Source of the DNA: Methanomassiliicoccus sp.
GTDB taxonomy: Archaea; Thermoplasmatota; Thermoplasmata; Methanomassiliicoccales; Methanomassiliicoccaceae
Direction of reading: 5' to 3'
Length of the DNA stretch: 64,000 nt
NCBI GenBank assembly: GCA_018262895.1
Contig: JADFDJ010000005.1
Location: forward strand, 1-64,000
In this document: piece after piece, positions 42,110 through 51,050 of the stretch
Position numbering within the stretch: the stretch's first letter is position 1
Layout of the letters: every line of letters begins with the position of its first letter
Translations under genes and position numbers: made by a program
Notes under the pieces: model-generated
What the model saw: the letters and a program-made list of their open reading frames with translations, nothing else
Told to the model about the DNA's origin: nothing
The model's database searches: none

Positions 42110-42835
42110 TCACAGGAAGTAGAACCTCATGCCGTTCTGCGCGCAAAGGCTGGCCATGGCCTCCATGCGCTCCACCACCCCGCCGTACCTGCGGGCGGGG
42201 CCCTTGCCCTCTACCTCGAGCTTCTCCCTGAGGACCTTGCACTCTCTCACCAGCTCCGCGGCGTCCTGCGCCGAGAGCTTCTCCCGGGTCCTGGCCAGCT
42301 CTGGCACCCTGGCGACGATGGAGCAGCCATACTTCTTGGCGATCTCAGGCAGCTGGGAGTTCTCCGGGCCGAAGGATCCGATGCATCCGCGGCCCTTGTC
42401 CCAGGACATGCCGCACTTGCCGCAGATCACATTGGTCTCGTCCAGGGGGATGGTGTCCCACTTTGTCAGTAGATTATCGGGACCGGCGTTCTTGATAGCA
42501 TCGCTGGCCTGGGCCTGTGACATCTTCGATAGATCGAGCCATCCGGAGTATTCCTTCTTGGCGACCGGCCGCAGCTTGGCCACATCCTCCTCCTTCTTGA
42601 CCTTGTCCAGGAGGAAGCTCTCCCTGTCCCCGTCCAGGCGGTTCCTCTTCAGGAAGCCCTCCCAGTCCGGGCCGAAGACCCTCTTGGCATCCTCGCTCGA
42701 AATCATCTCATCGTAATCGGCGAAGGCCTCCAAGCCCTGCACCGAATCCACGCGAGCCTTAACGACGGTCTCCTTACCGGTCTTGCACAGAGAGTTCACG
42801 CTGTCCAGCTCACAAATTGCCATGCTGATTCCCAT
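42110..42835 (-). CDS. Unknown protein with a Cys-rich (possible metal-binding) motif
   Basis: 241 residues, soluble, charged. It has no domain I recognise. The central segment VICGKCGMSWDKGRGCIGSFGPENS contains CxxC and a third Cys in a Gly-rich loop, with a fourth Cys at YGCSIVARV, suggesting Zn or Fe-S binding. The ends are helical and rich in Lys/Glu. An ATG at 42823 is an alternative start. It is co-oriented with and just upstream of the PadR gene. Confidence 0.65.
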   Translation of the reverse strand: MGISMAICELDSVNSLCKTGKETVVKARVDSVQGLEAFADYDEMISSEDAKRVFGPDWEGFLKRNRLDGDRESFLLDKVKKEEDVAKLRPVAKKEYSGWLDLSKMSQAQASDAIKNAGPDNLLTKWDTIPLDETNVICGKCGMSWDKGRGCIGSFGPENSQLPEIAKKYGCSIVARVPELARTREKLSAQDAAELVRECKVLREKLEVEGKGPARRYGGVVERMEAMASLCAQNGMRFYFL

Positions 42836-42929
42836 AATGGTTCCCCGATTTGGGGCATTAGCTGCGAGATGCTATTTATGGGTTCCCTTGCACGAGGAGC
42901 GAGACGAAGGCCTTACTAAGCTCTTACGC

Positions 42930-43433
42930 TCAGGGGACAATCTGAGATCCGACCACAGGGGCGACCTTCTGGGATCCGAGCCACTCCTGGCGGTAGGAGA
43001 GCATCTCCGCGAGGTAGAACACACCCTTAAGGGCCGCTGCCAGTACGAACAGCAGCACCAGCCCGGTGAAGTTGAGGGTCAGACCGAACTGCTCGAAATC
43101 CAGGGTCAGGTTGCCACCCATGGTCACCATCCATATCCATAGGCAGACCAGGACGGTGACGATGACCCCGAAGGTGAAGCGGGAGACCGAGCCCTTCGGG
43201 TAGAACCCGCGGAAGAAGTTGAGGACGGTAATGGGGATGCCCAGCACAAGTAGGACGTATTTGATGTCCTCCAATCTCAGCTGTTCCGCCACCTCCCCCC
43301 CTCCTCCCTTGACCAGCAGGGAGGTGGCGCTCATGAGTATGAGCAGCGGAAATATCAGGTACTTCACGGCCGAGATGATGGAGGCCGCGATGCCCTTTCC
43401 CACGTTGCCTTCGTTCAGAGAGAACTCGTTCAT
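42930..43433 (-). CDS. Membrane protein of unknown function (four segments)
   Basis: 167 residues, with hydrophobic segments at about 20-40, 60-75, 85-105 and 120-140. SAVKYLIFPLLILMSATSLLV and TFGVIVTVLVCLWIWMVTMGG are examples. No motif recognised. It starts one base after the stop of the upstream membrane-anchored protein, so the two are one operon and their products may interact. Confidence 0.65.
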   Translation of the reverse strand: MNEFSLNEGNVGKGIAASIISAVKYLIFPLLILMSATSLLVKGGGGEVAEQLRLEDIKYVLLVLGIPITVLNFFRGFYPKGSVSRFTFGVIVTVLVCLWIWMVTMGGNLTLDFEQFGLTLNFTGLVLLFVLAAALKGVFYLAEMLSYRQEWLGSQKVAPVVGSQIVP

Positions 43434-43434
43434 A

Positions 43435-44280
43435 TCAACCCCCCCAGTGTATGACGGCCTCCTGATGCATGGTGGCCCCCTCGAAGTCCAGGTCCACCAG
43501 CAGGCGGAGGTCCTCGGGATGGCCCATGTACCACATGGCGGCCTCTTGGGATATCACAAATGTGATCTGCCCGGCGTTGTGCTGCTCCATCACCACGGTG
43601 TTGTCGGTTGTGCCCATAACACCCGTGCTGTTGACGAGCTGCGAATGAATGTTCAGGGTCCGTCCGTTGATAAGTTCGGAGGCGCTGAAGGAGTAGGGGA
43701 CCAACACATTGTAGTTGGAGCCGTTGGCAATCGTCTGCACGTTATAGACATCTAGGTTGAAGTCGCTGATCAGGGGGTCCCACTCCATGCTCTCCTGGAC
43801 GTTCACCGATGCCTTGACCAGGCTCAGGGAGTAACCAGCCTCCACGCCCAGACTCATCATGAGCACTGTGCGATTGAAGACCATGTCTTTAAGGGCCTCA
43901 TCGGATATGGAGCCCAGGTCCATGGTCAGGGCAAGGTTGACCCGGGTGGTGCCTCCACTGGGAATGTCCACTGGCTGGGACCTCTGGTCCGTTATAACCA
44001 GGTCCCCGTTGCTAACCCTCAGCATGAGCGTGAGGTCGTCGATGCTGAAGTAGCCGTAGTTGCTGACATCGATAGGCAACGACATAGTGATCCTGTCACC
44101 TTCCATGGTAGGTTCATTATCCTGGTTATCAGGGATGCTGACGCTGAGGTCCCCGGTGGCCAGGGGCAGGATGCTAAGCACTATGATGGCTGCGATGATC
44201 AGGTCGACCGCGATGATGGCCGATCTGACGGCCCAAAGGCTCCAGCGCATGATTGTGCGTACCCATAAGGGTATTTTCAT
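43435..44280 (-). CDS. Membrane-anchored extracytoplasmic protein, LEA/NDR1-like fold possible
   Basis: 281 residues. One membrane anchor near the N-terminus (AIIAVDLIIAAIIVLSILPLATG), then an all-beta external region with LPIDVSNYGYFSIDDLTLMLRVSNGDLVI and DIPSGGTTRVNLALTMDLGSI, patterns seen in LEA_2/water-stress-type beta sandwiches that have two repeats. The second half shows similar spacing. Function unknown. It heads a two-gene unit with 42930-43433. Confidence 0.65.
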   Translation of the reverse strand: MKIPLWVRTIMRWSLWAVRSAIIAVDLIIAAIIVLSILPLATGDLSVSIPDNQDNEPTMEGDRITMSLPIDVSNYGYFSIDDLTLMLRVSNGDLVITDQRSQPVDIPSGGTTRVNLALTMDLGSISDEALKDMVFNRTVLMMSLGVEAGYSLSLVKASVNVQESMEWDPLISDFNLDVYNVQTIANGSNYNVLVPYSFSASELINGRTLNIHSQLVNSTGVMGTTDNTVVMEQHNAGQITFVISQEAAMWYMGHPEDLRLLVDLDFEGATMHQEAVIHWGG

Positions 44281-44395
44281 CTTTGCGCCATCAAGGACAT
44301 GATTTGAGAATCAGGACAAGGTCGTGATATCGTCATCGCCAAGGGAGACCAGTAATTTTATATCGGCGCTAAGGATAAGAATTTCGGGTTGAGAG

Positions 44396-44677
44396 ATGGT
44401 ATCAGAAACATTAGAGGTCGAGTGTCCGGTTTGCGATCATAAGGTGCCCTCGGACGCGACCAAGTGCCCCAACTGCGGGGCGGAGTTCACCTTTTCAGGC
44501 GTAGATGAACTGAAGAAGGTCGCCCAGGAGATCAACGACCCCGAGGCCGAAGAAAGGGCACCTATCACCAAGGAGGTCGTGGAACAGGCGCCAGCGGCCG
44601 CCCCCCCTCCGGAATCGGCCGGGGAGGAAAGGCGCAAGGACGGCCTGTTCGGAAAGCTGTTCAAGAAGAAGCGGTAG
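44396..44677 (+). CDS. Zinc-ribbon protein
   Basis: 93 residues. N-terminal zinc ribbon CPVCDHKVPSDATKCPNCGAEF (CxxC-x9-10-CxxC), then an acidic helix and a Pro/Ala-rich linker, with a basic end KLFKKKR. The shape suits an adaptor or nucleic-acid-contacting protein. TTTTATATC lies about 35 bases before the ATG. Confidence 0.75.
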   Translation: MVSETLEVECPVCDHKVPSDATKCPNCGAEFTFSGVDELKKVAQEINDPEAEERAPITKEVVEQAPAAAPPPESAGEERRKDGLFGKLFKKKR

Positions 44678-44721
44678 GGCGGCTTGAAAAGGTTATTATC
44701 TGGTAGGCGAATGAGCGACCG

Positions 44722-45219
44722 ATGAGCGATATAAGGATCAGGAAACGCCATCGCCTTCGGGAGAAGGAGATCAAGGTCTTGGACGAGGAGCTCCGTTCCC
44801 GCCTGGGCGTAGAGGTGTTCGTCCCCGGGGAGGCGGTGGACAGGGCGGAGAGCACCGAGTTCGATGTCCTGTTCATCAACAACCAGGTCCAGGGGATCAT
44901 CTACCAAGGAAAGGCATTCTTAACGGTCAGAGGGCTCCTGAAGCACCCCGCTTCCAAGGCCTATGTGGTCGTGGACATGGGGGCGGTGCCGTTCGTGACC
45001 AAGGGCGCGGATGTCATGGGGCCGGGGATAGTAGACGCAGATCCCGCCATAGCCCCAGGGGACCTCGTGTGGATAAAGGACGTGAAGAACGGCCGTCCTC
45101 TTGCCATAGGCGAGGCGCTGATATCCGGGGATCAGATGAGGACACGGTCCCCGGGCAAGGCCATCAACAGCATACACCATGTAGCTGACAAGCTGTGGAA
45201 GGTCGATGAGGACCAGTGA
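44722..45219 (+). CDS. PUA-domain RNA-binding protein (MCT-1/Tma20-like)
   Basis: 165 residues. The N-terminus RIRKRHRLREKEIKVLDEELRSRLG is the standard start of archaeal PUA proteins of this group. The PUA domain covers the C-terminal 80 residues (KAYVVVDMGAVPFVTKGADVMGPGIVDADPAIAPGDLVWI...GRPLAIGEAL). Probable role in translation or rRNA/tRNA interaction. GGTTATTATC about 28 bases before the ATG suggests a leaderless message. Confidence 0.88.
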   Translation: MSDIRIRKRHRLREKEIKVLDEELRSRLGVEVFVPGEAVDRAESTEFDVLFINNQVQGIIYQGKAFLTVRGLLKHPASKAYVVVDMGAVPFVTKGADVMGPGIVDADPAIAPGDLVWIKDVKNGRPLAIGEALISGDQMRTRSPGKAINSIHHVADKLWKVDEDQ

Positions 45220-45259
45220 TGGTCCCTTAGATTAATACCTGCCCCTGCGATACAGTTGC

Positions 45260-46240
45260 GTGAAGGCGAACGACGCCACCGAGGAATGGTTGAAGGAGGA
45301 CCCGGTGGTAGGCTTCCTCATGGCCGTCGACTCCAGGATGAACGCCAAGGGTCGGGAGAAGCGCACGAAGAGGATGCTCGCCCTGCCTGCGGTCCAGGCG
45401 CTCGTGCGTGACGTCTCGACCGATCCCTGGCCTCCGATCAACAGCCATCGCAGCGCCCAGCACCCCCTGCACAAGCTCTCCTTCCTGGCGGAGCTGGGGG
45501 CCAGCGGCGAGGAGCTGGGTGTGGAGGGGGTCTTGGACCGCATCATCGCCTCGGTGGGCGAGGAGGGTGTGCCCAGGCTGCCCATGTCCATCTCACGCTC
45601 TCACGGCGGCTCCGGTGAGGCCAACCTCAGCTGGGCGCTATGCGACACCCCCACTCTGGTCTACTCCGCCATCAAGCTGGGCAGAGGGGACGATCCCGCG
45701 ATCAGGTCGGCGTTCCGCCATCTGACATCCCTCGCAAGCCCCAACGGGTACCGGTGCGTGACCTCGCCGTCGCTGGGAGGCTTCCGCGGCCCCGGCAGGA
45801 AGGAAGACCCCTGCCCGTATGCCACCCTGCTCATGCTGAAGCTGCTGTCCCTGGCCGCTCCCTCATCAGTTGAGGCGGATAGAGCAGCGGAGTGCCTCCT
45901 GGACCTGTGGGAGAACAGCCTGACCAAGCATCCATACATATTCTACATGGGCACTGACTTCAGGAAGCTGAAGTATCCAATGATATGGTACGACATCGTT
46001 CATGTGGCCGACGTCCTGACCAGGTCTGGCCGGTATCGCGACGACCCTCGCCTCCAAGATATGGTCGGCGTGATAGCAGCACAGGGCGATGAAAGGGGCC
46101 GTTACACGCCGGGTTCGGTGTGGTTACCATGGAAGGACTGGGACTTCGGGCAGAGGAAGGTGCCCTCCCGCCTCCTTACCTTCGCAGTTCACCGGATATT
46201 GTCCAGATACGATAGTCTTGATATTTCGGATGGTGTGTGA
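45260..46240 (+). CDS. Prenyltransferase/squalene-oxidase-repeat-like protein
   Basis: 326 residues, helical. WPPINSHRSAQHPLHKLSFLAELGASGEE and LSWALCDTPTLVYSAIKLG with NGYRCVTSPSLGGFRGPGRKEDPCPYATLLMLKLLSL resemble the alpha/alpha-toroid repeats found in archaeal proteins annotated by this fold. No catalytic DxDD or prenyltransferase metal site is seen, so enzymatic activity is not claimed. GTG start at 45260 is about 28 bases after GATTAATAC. Confidence 0.6.
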   Translation: MKANDATEEWLKEDPVVGFLMAVDSRMNAKGREKRTKRMLALPAVQALVRDVSTDPWPPINSHRSAQHPLHKLSFLAELGASGEELGVEGVLDRIIASVGEEGVPRLPMSISRSHGGSGEANLSWALCDTPTLVYSAIKLGRGDDPAIRSAFRHLTSLASPNGYRCVTSPSLGGFRGPGRKEDPCPYATLLMLKLLSLAAPSSVEADRAAECLLDLWENSLTKHPYIFYMGTDFRKLKYPMIWYDIVHVADVLTRSGRYRDDPRLQDMVGVIAAQGDERGRYTPGSVWLPWKDWDFGQRKVPSRLLTFAVHRILSRYDSLDISDGV

Positions 46241-46285
46241 AAAGGATATATAGGCACCCGCTTATTCCTAAAAAGTAGGGATGCC

Positions 46286-46669
46286 ATGCCTTTGCTAGGT
46301 AGAAGGAATTTTATTACGAAGAAGGAGGACGTTCAGACCGTGGAGACGGACCAGTACATAGACCTTGGGGCCATGTACTTCGAGGAGGAGGCCGCCACGG
46401 CCGGAAAGGGAATGGTCAAGCTTGCGGAGATCTATCGCTATGAGGACCTTTCCGATCTTACCCAGCCTGTGTACGACGGGAACGTTCTGATACTCGATTA
46501 TGCCAACATCGCCAACGACACTGACACGCTCAGAAGGATCACCAGCGAGCTGAAGGCGGTCGCCAGGGACACCAACGGGGATGTGGCGGCCATCGGGCAC
46601 GATCTCATCGTTGTGACGCCACGGGGTTACAAGATCGACCGCAACAAGATGCGCGGCGGATTCAAGTAG
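46286..46669 (+). CDS. sepF: SepF-like cell division protein
   Basis: 127 residues. Archaeal SepF anchors FtsZ to the membrane. The N-terminus is short and amphipathic (PLLGRRNFITKKE), and the C-terminal domain contains YRYEDLSDLTQPVYDGNVLILDYANIANDTDTLRRITSELKAVARDTNGDVAAIGHDLIVVTPRGYKI, the SepF/DUF552 fold. AGTAGGGA is near the start. ftsZ is not in the window. Confidence 0.85.
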   Translation: MPLLGRRNFITKKEDVQTVETDQYIDLGAMYFEEEAATAGKGMVKLAEIYRYEDLSDLTQPVYDGNVLILDYANIANDTDTLRRITSELKAVARDTNGDVAAIGHDLIVVTPRGYKIDRNKMRGGFK

Positions 46670-46748
46670 ATCGCCCCATCTTCTCATCCTTTGTCCACAT
46701 CAGCTAGTCGGACCAAGGATTATTATATTTCTGTCCGTTTTATAGTTC

Positions 46749-48059
46749 GTGCCTGGTTCCAAGATAATCCACGATTGCGTGCATGGCAGCGTGAAGGTCG
46801 AGGGCCTAGTTCTGGAGCTTCTGGAGAGGCCGGAGATGCAGCGCCTCCATGGGGTGCACCAGCTCGGCCTGGCCCACTATGTGTTCCCCGGGGCCAACCA
46901 CACGCGCCTGGAGCACTCCCTGGGCACCTGCCACATGGCCCATCTCATGAGCCAGTCCCTCCAGCTCCCCGATGACGAGAGGAGGACCCTGCTCGTGGCG
47001 GCGCTGCTGCACGATATCGGGCACCCTCCATTCTCCCACACCCTGGAGGAGGTCCTGCAGGACCGGATCGGCAAGGACCATATGGACGTGACCACGGACA
47101 TCATACGCGGTAGGACGCGGTTGATGAAGGACAACGTGGCCGAGGTCCTCGGCCCCCTCCCGCCCATCTGCGAGCTCCTGGAGGAGAACGATGTCAACGT
47201 GGACGAGGTATGCGAGCTCATCGCCTCCTCGAGGAAGGACCTGCGATCGGGCCAGACCCTACTTGTGGAGGAGGGGCAGGCCCACTTCGGCACCAAGCGG
47301 TACCTGGGGCAGATGATCTCCGGGCCCCTGGACGTGGACCAGATGGACTACCTCAAGAGGGACGCATACTACACCGGGGTGGCCCACGGGACCATCGACG
47401 TGGACCGCCTCCTGCAGACGGTGGCGTTGTTCCACGGGGACCTTGTCATAAACAAGGGCGGCCTGGTGGCGGCCGAGGGCCTGATGGTGGCCAGGGCCCT
47501 GATGTACACCTCGGTGTACTATCACAAGACCGCGCGCATAGCGGAGCAGATGCTGTGCAAGGCGGTGGAGAACGCACCCTCAGAGATGCTGGTGGACCTC
47601 CAACTGGAGACCGATTGCTCGCTGGCGTCGCTGCTCCGTTCCTGCCCCGGACCGACCTCGGTCCTCATGATCAAGCTCGATTACCGGAGGCTGTACAAGA
47701 GAGCGCTGATGCTCCCCATCTCCTCCCTCTCCGAAGAAAAGCTGGACCAGCTGATAGAGCTCTCGGATTACAGGATGAGGAAGGCCAAGGAGAAGGAGAT
47801 AGCTTCGCGTGCGGGCGTGCCCGACACCGCCGTCCTCCTGGATATCCCCGACCGCTCCCTCCTTCTCTCCGAGCTCCGCATCGGAAAGACAGACGTTCCC
47901 ATACTGGATGGTGACAGGGTGAGACCGCTTTCGCGGTATAGCCCCTTGGCCAAGGCCATCCAGGCCCGTGGGGTCCATGACTGGGCGGTCATGGTCTCCA
48001 CCCTCCCGGAGCACCGGGAGGAAGTGGAGAGGGCGACCATGAAGGTGTTGTTCGATTAG
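46749..48059 (+). CDS. HD-domain phosphohydrolase (dNTPase/SAMHD1-like superfamily)
   Basis: 436 residues. HGVHQLGLAHYVFPGANHTRLEHSLGTCHMAHLM provides the first metal His, LLVAALLHDIGHPPFSHTLEE the HD pair and following His, and LDVDQMDYLKRDAYYTGV the distal Asp. This matches the HD-superfamily phosphohydrolases related to SAMHD1/YdhJ. Nucleotide substrate is inferred only. GTG start at 46749, with ATTATTATATT about 26 bases upstream, suggests leaderless mRNA. Its stop overlaps the rtcB end by four bases (convergent). Confidence 0.85.
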   Translation: MPGSKIIHDCVHGSVKVEGLVLELLERPEMQRLHGVHQLGLAHYVFPGANHTRLEHSLGTCHMAHLMSQSLQLPDDERRTLLVAALLHDIGHPPFSHTLEEVLQDRIGKDHMDVTTDIIRGRTRLMKDNVAEVLGPLPPICELLEENDVNVDEVCELIASSRKDLRSGQTLLVEEGQAHFGTKRYLGQMISGPLDVDQMDYLKRDAYYTGVAHGTIDVDRLLQTVALFHGDLVINKGGLVAAEGLMVARALMYTSVYYHKTARIAEQMLCKAVENAPSEMLVDLQLETDCSLASLLRSCPGPTSVLMIKLDYRRLYKRALMLPISSLSEEKLDQLIELSDYRMRKAKEKEIASRAGVPDTAVLLDIPDRSLLLSELRIGKTDVPILDGDRVRPLSRYSPLAKAIQARGVHDWAVMVSTLPEHREEVERATMKVLFD

Positions 48060-50929
48060 CCCTTCATGACCCCGATGGGGGTGAGCTTGGCAACCTTTCG
48101 GGACAGACCGGCGCCGGCGACCACGTCGATCACGGACTCTATGTTCTTGTAGGCCTCGGGCGCCTCCTCGAGTATCCCGTCCTTGGTGGCGGACTTGAGG
48201 AAGATCCCCTTTCCAGCCAGGTCCTCCCTGATCCCCTGGACCGTGAACTTGCGCAGGGCCTCGTTGCGGGACATCACCCTTCCCGCCCCGTGGCATGTGG
48301 AGCCGAAGGCTTCCTCCATGACCCGGTCCGTTCCCACCAGCACGTAGCTGCCGTGCCCCATGTCCCCGGGGATGAGCACCGGCTGCCCCACCGAGCGGTA
48401 CTGCGGCGGGACCTCAGGACGATCGCGGGGGAAGGCCCTGGTCGCGCCCTTGCGGTGCACGTAGACCTTCCTGCTCCTCCCCTCCACATTGTGCTCCTCG
48501 AGCTTGGCGATATTGTGAGCCACATCGTACACCTGGTGCATCCCCATGCTCTCGGCATCGCGCTTGAAGTGCTCCTCGAAGGACTCGCGGATCCAGTGGA
48601 GGATCATCTGGCGGTTGGCCCAGGCGTAGTTGGCCCCGCAGGACATGGCCTGGAAATAGTCCTGCCCCTCCCTCGATCGGACCGGGGCGCAGGCCAGCTG
48701 CCGGTCGGGAAGGACGATGTTGCTCTGTCTGATGGAACGCTCCATGACCTGGAGGTAATCGGTGGCTATCTGGTGCCCGCAACCGCGGGAGCCGCAATGG
48801 ACCATCACCGTGACCTGCCCCTCCCGCAGTCCGAAGGCCTCAGCCGCCTCCTGGTCGAATATCTTCTCCACCACGTCCACCTCCAGGAAGTGGTTCCCCG
48901 AGCCCAGGGAGCCGACCTGGGGAATACCCCGCTGCTTAGCCTTGGCGCTCACCTTGGCGGGGTCCGCGGTCTTCATGCGGCCCCCCTCCTCCGTGCTCTG
49001 CAGGTCCTCGTCCCAGCCGTAGCCGTTCTCGACGGCCCACTCCGCCCCTGACAAGAGGATGTCCTCGATCTGAGAGGACACAACATCGACGATGCCCTTG
49101 GAGCCCACTCCGGCCGGGACGTTCTTGAACAGCGTGCCGATCAGGTCCTTGATGCCCGGGCGGACGTCCTTCTCCTCCAGATCAGTGCGCACCAGGCGGA
49201 CGCCGCAATTGGAGACTATCATCCCGTTCGCAATGAAATTGTGGGTCTCAGGAACCGTGAGATCGTAGACCTGACCTTCATACGGGACTCTCTCTATTGA
49301 GATGATGTCGTCATACAGGAAACCAGTCGATTCTATCTGCTCGAGCTCTCTATCCAGGAACTCCTTGAAAGAGACGAAGTCCAACGTTATGCGCTGTCCC
49401 GCCTCCTCGTAGTAGTGCCTTTCGATGAAGCGCACGTTGATGTCATCGCACTTTAGGAGCTCCTGCACCTCCTTCAGCTTCAGCCCCCTCTCCTTCAGGT
49501 CCCTGGCCCTCTTGGCGGCCGCGACCCTTCTCGCGTGGAGCTCCTTCTTGAGGAGGATGTATCTGGTAGCGATCTCCGCCATCCTGCTCTTCCTTCCGGA
49601 GTACTCGTAGCCGATGGTCCTATAGAGCCTTACCAGATTCTCTTCTTCCGAGCTTATCAGGAGCCTAAGCCTGGAGGTGCTTCCATGCTGGTTGAAATGC
49701 TCTTTCCGCTCGCTGATCTTGGTCGTCTTTATGCCAAGGTCCTCAAGCAGATGCATGAGATCGATGAAGAACCACCTTGCCGCCTCCAAGTGATCATCAT
49801 TCTTGTTTTGGGCGAAGATCGGACAGTTAAAACCAGTTTTGGTACTGGTGCAAGGGGCCGTGAGCTCGGCACCGAAGAGGCCTGCCAGGAATGCTCTTTT
49901 TATTACGAGCGGTGCCGTCATTATCCAATCAGGAACCCTGTGGTCAGAGACGGTCTTCCTCCCGACGGGCATCCCCCTCTCGATAAGCAATCGTGAGAGA
50001 TCCGCTGAGCGTATGTGAAGTTCGTAGTTGGTCGAGCTGAACTCTACCAGACCATACTGTTTGGGGATGTGATGATCCTTCTTTCTCCGATAGATCTTGG
50101 AGCTGTAGCCGAGCTCATGGAGGTCCTTCTGCATTCTCTCCATATCCGCTAGCTCACCGTAGGCACAAGTTCGGATCCTTTCCCCCGTCGCATGTAGAGA
50201 GCCATCGCCCAGGAGGTAGCCGAAAATTTTGGCTAGAATGATCTCCCGCCTATCTACCGAGGGGTCGAGTTCCAAACCTTGGAAGTAGGTCACCGCCACC
50301 CGGTCCCCTCGGCGTAAAGACGCAGTCTCCCTCATCCCCATGCTTGTGAGCACGGGATGGTCCTCTGAGCACAGAAGCTCCAGGCCGGTCCTCGTCTTGA
50401 CCCTGAAGACCTTCTTGTCGCTGGCCTTTTTCATGAAGGCAGATGGCCTCTTCTCGGTGGGGCCAGCACCATGCGTCCTTATCCATGTCTTCCCACCCTG
50501 GATGCCCAGCGAGTATTCGCTCGCCTGGATGATCGTCCTGAACTCCTGCTCAAAGTCCTCTATCCTCATCCATCCACCGAGGTCAGTGCTAACCCTCGAG
50601 CCCTCGCAGAGGCAATTGATATCGAAGCCAATTCCGCCCGGGGAGATCACACCCTCCTCGGCGTCCATGGCCGCGACCCCTCCGATGGGGAAGCCGTAGC
50701 CCCAGTGGATGTCGGGCATGGCCAGGGAGTTGCCCACTATTCCCGGCAGGAAGGCCACGTTGGCGGCCTGCTCGGGGGCGTTGTCCTCCCTCAGGCTGGG
50801 CACCATTTTCTCGCTGGCGTAGATTATTGCATCGGTCCTCATCCCGCTCTTGTACTCCCTAGGTATCTTCCAGCGATAATCGTCCACCTTTTCCAGCGGT
50901 CCGTTGTAGCCCATGGTGCTCTCCGTCAT
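48056..50929 (-). CDS. rtcB: RtcB RNA-splicing ligase with in-frame intein
   Basis: GTP-dependent 3'-phosphate/5'-OH RNA ligase that seals tRNA exons in archaea. The 957-residue precursor consists of an N-extein (residues 1-105, ending ISPGGIGFDIN), an intein (106-574) and a C-extein starting CGVRLVRTDL. After splicing the protein is about 488 residues, the normal size. The C-extein contains GSLGSGNHFLEV, MVHCGSRGCGHQI and GDMGHGSYVLVG, RtcB metal and guanylate-binding motifs with conserved His residues, and SCHGAGRVMSR near the end. ATG at 50929 is about 22 bases after a TATA-like GATTATATC; an ATG at 50914 with GGAGAG is possible. Confidence 0.95.
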   Translation of the reverse strand: MTESTMGYNGPLEKVDDYRWKIPREYKSGMRTDAIIYASEKMVPSLREDNAPEQAANVAFLPGIVGNSLAMPDIHWGYGFPIGGVAAMDAEEGVISPGGIGFDINCLCEGSRVSTDLGGWMRIEDFEQEFRTIIQASEYSLGIQGGKTWIRTHGAGPTEKRPSAFMKKASDKKVFRVKTRTGLELLCSEDHPVLTSMGMRETASLRRGDRVAVTYFQGLELDPSVDRREIILAKIFGYLLGDGSLHATGERIRTCAYGELADMERMQKDLHELGYSSKIYRRKKDHHIPKQYGLVEFSSTNYELHIRSADLSRLLIERGMPVGRKTVSDHRVPDWIMTAPLVIKRAFLAGLFGAELTAPCTSTKTGFNCPIFAQNKNDDHLEAARWFFIDLMHLLEDLGIKTTKISERKEHFNQHGSTSRLRLLISSEEENLVRLYRTIGYEYSGRKSRMAEIATRYILLKKELHARRVAAAKRARDLKERGLKLKEVQELLKCDDINVRFIERHYYEEAGQRITLDFVSFKEFLDRELEQIESTGFLYDDIISIERVPYEGQVYDLTVPETHNFIANGMIVSNCGVRLVRTDLEEKDVRPGIKDLIGTLFKNVPAGVGSKGIVDVVSSQIEDILLSGAEWAVENGYGWDEDLQSTEEGGRMKTADPAKVSAKAKQRGIPQVGSLGSGNHFLEVDVVEKIFDQEAAEAFGLREGQVTVMVHCGSRGCGHQIATDYLQVMERSIRQSNIVLPDRQLACAPVRSREGQDYFQAMSCGANYAWANRQMILHWIRESFEEHFKRDAESMGMHQVYDVAHNIAKLEEHNVEGRSRKVYVHRKGATRAFPRDRPEVPPQYRSVGQPVLIPGDMGHGSYVLVGTDRVMEEAFGSTCHGAGRVMSRNEALRKFTVQGIREDLAGKGIFLKSATKDGILEEAPEAYKNIESVIDVVAGAGLSRKVAKLTPIGVMKG
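49208..50614 (-). mobile_element. Intein with LAGLIDADG homing endonuclease in rtcB
   Basis: 469 residues from Cys106 (CLCEGSRVSTDLGG, block A) to Asn574 (HNFIANGMIVSN, blocks F and G), followed by Cys+1 of the C-extein. Block B is LLCSEDHPVLT. Two dodecapeptides are visible: IFGYLLGDGSL (with acidic Asp) and AFLAGLFGAEL (Glu in the acidic position, then Leu instead of Gly). The residue before the terminal Asn is Ser, not the more common His. Insertion is in GFDIN/CGVR, so the +1 Cys is the metal-ligand Cys of RtcB. Confidence 0.93.
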
Positions 50930-51050
50930 TGTCTATGGGTAACTATGATATAATCCCTTCCAGCAATGCCATCTTACCATCGTTGGGCCTTCTGGGCGGA
51001 AGGTTCTTAATCCCCGTTACATTTTCACCTGGCATCTGGGGTCGAAGACT

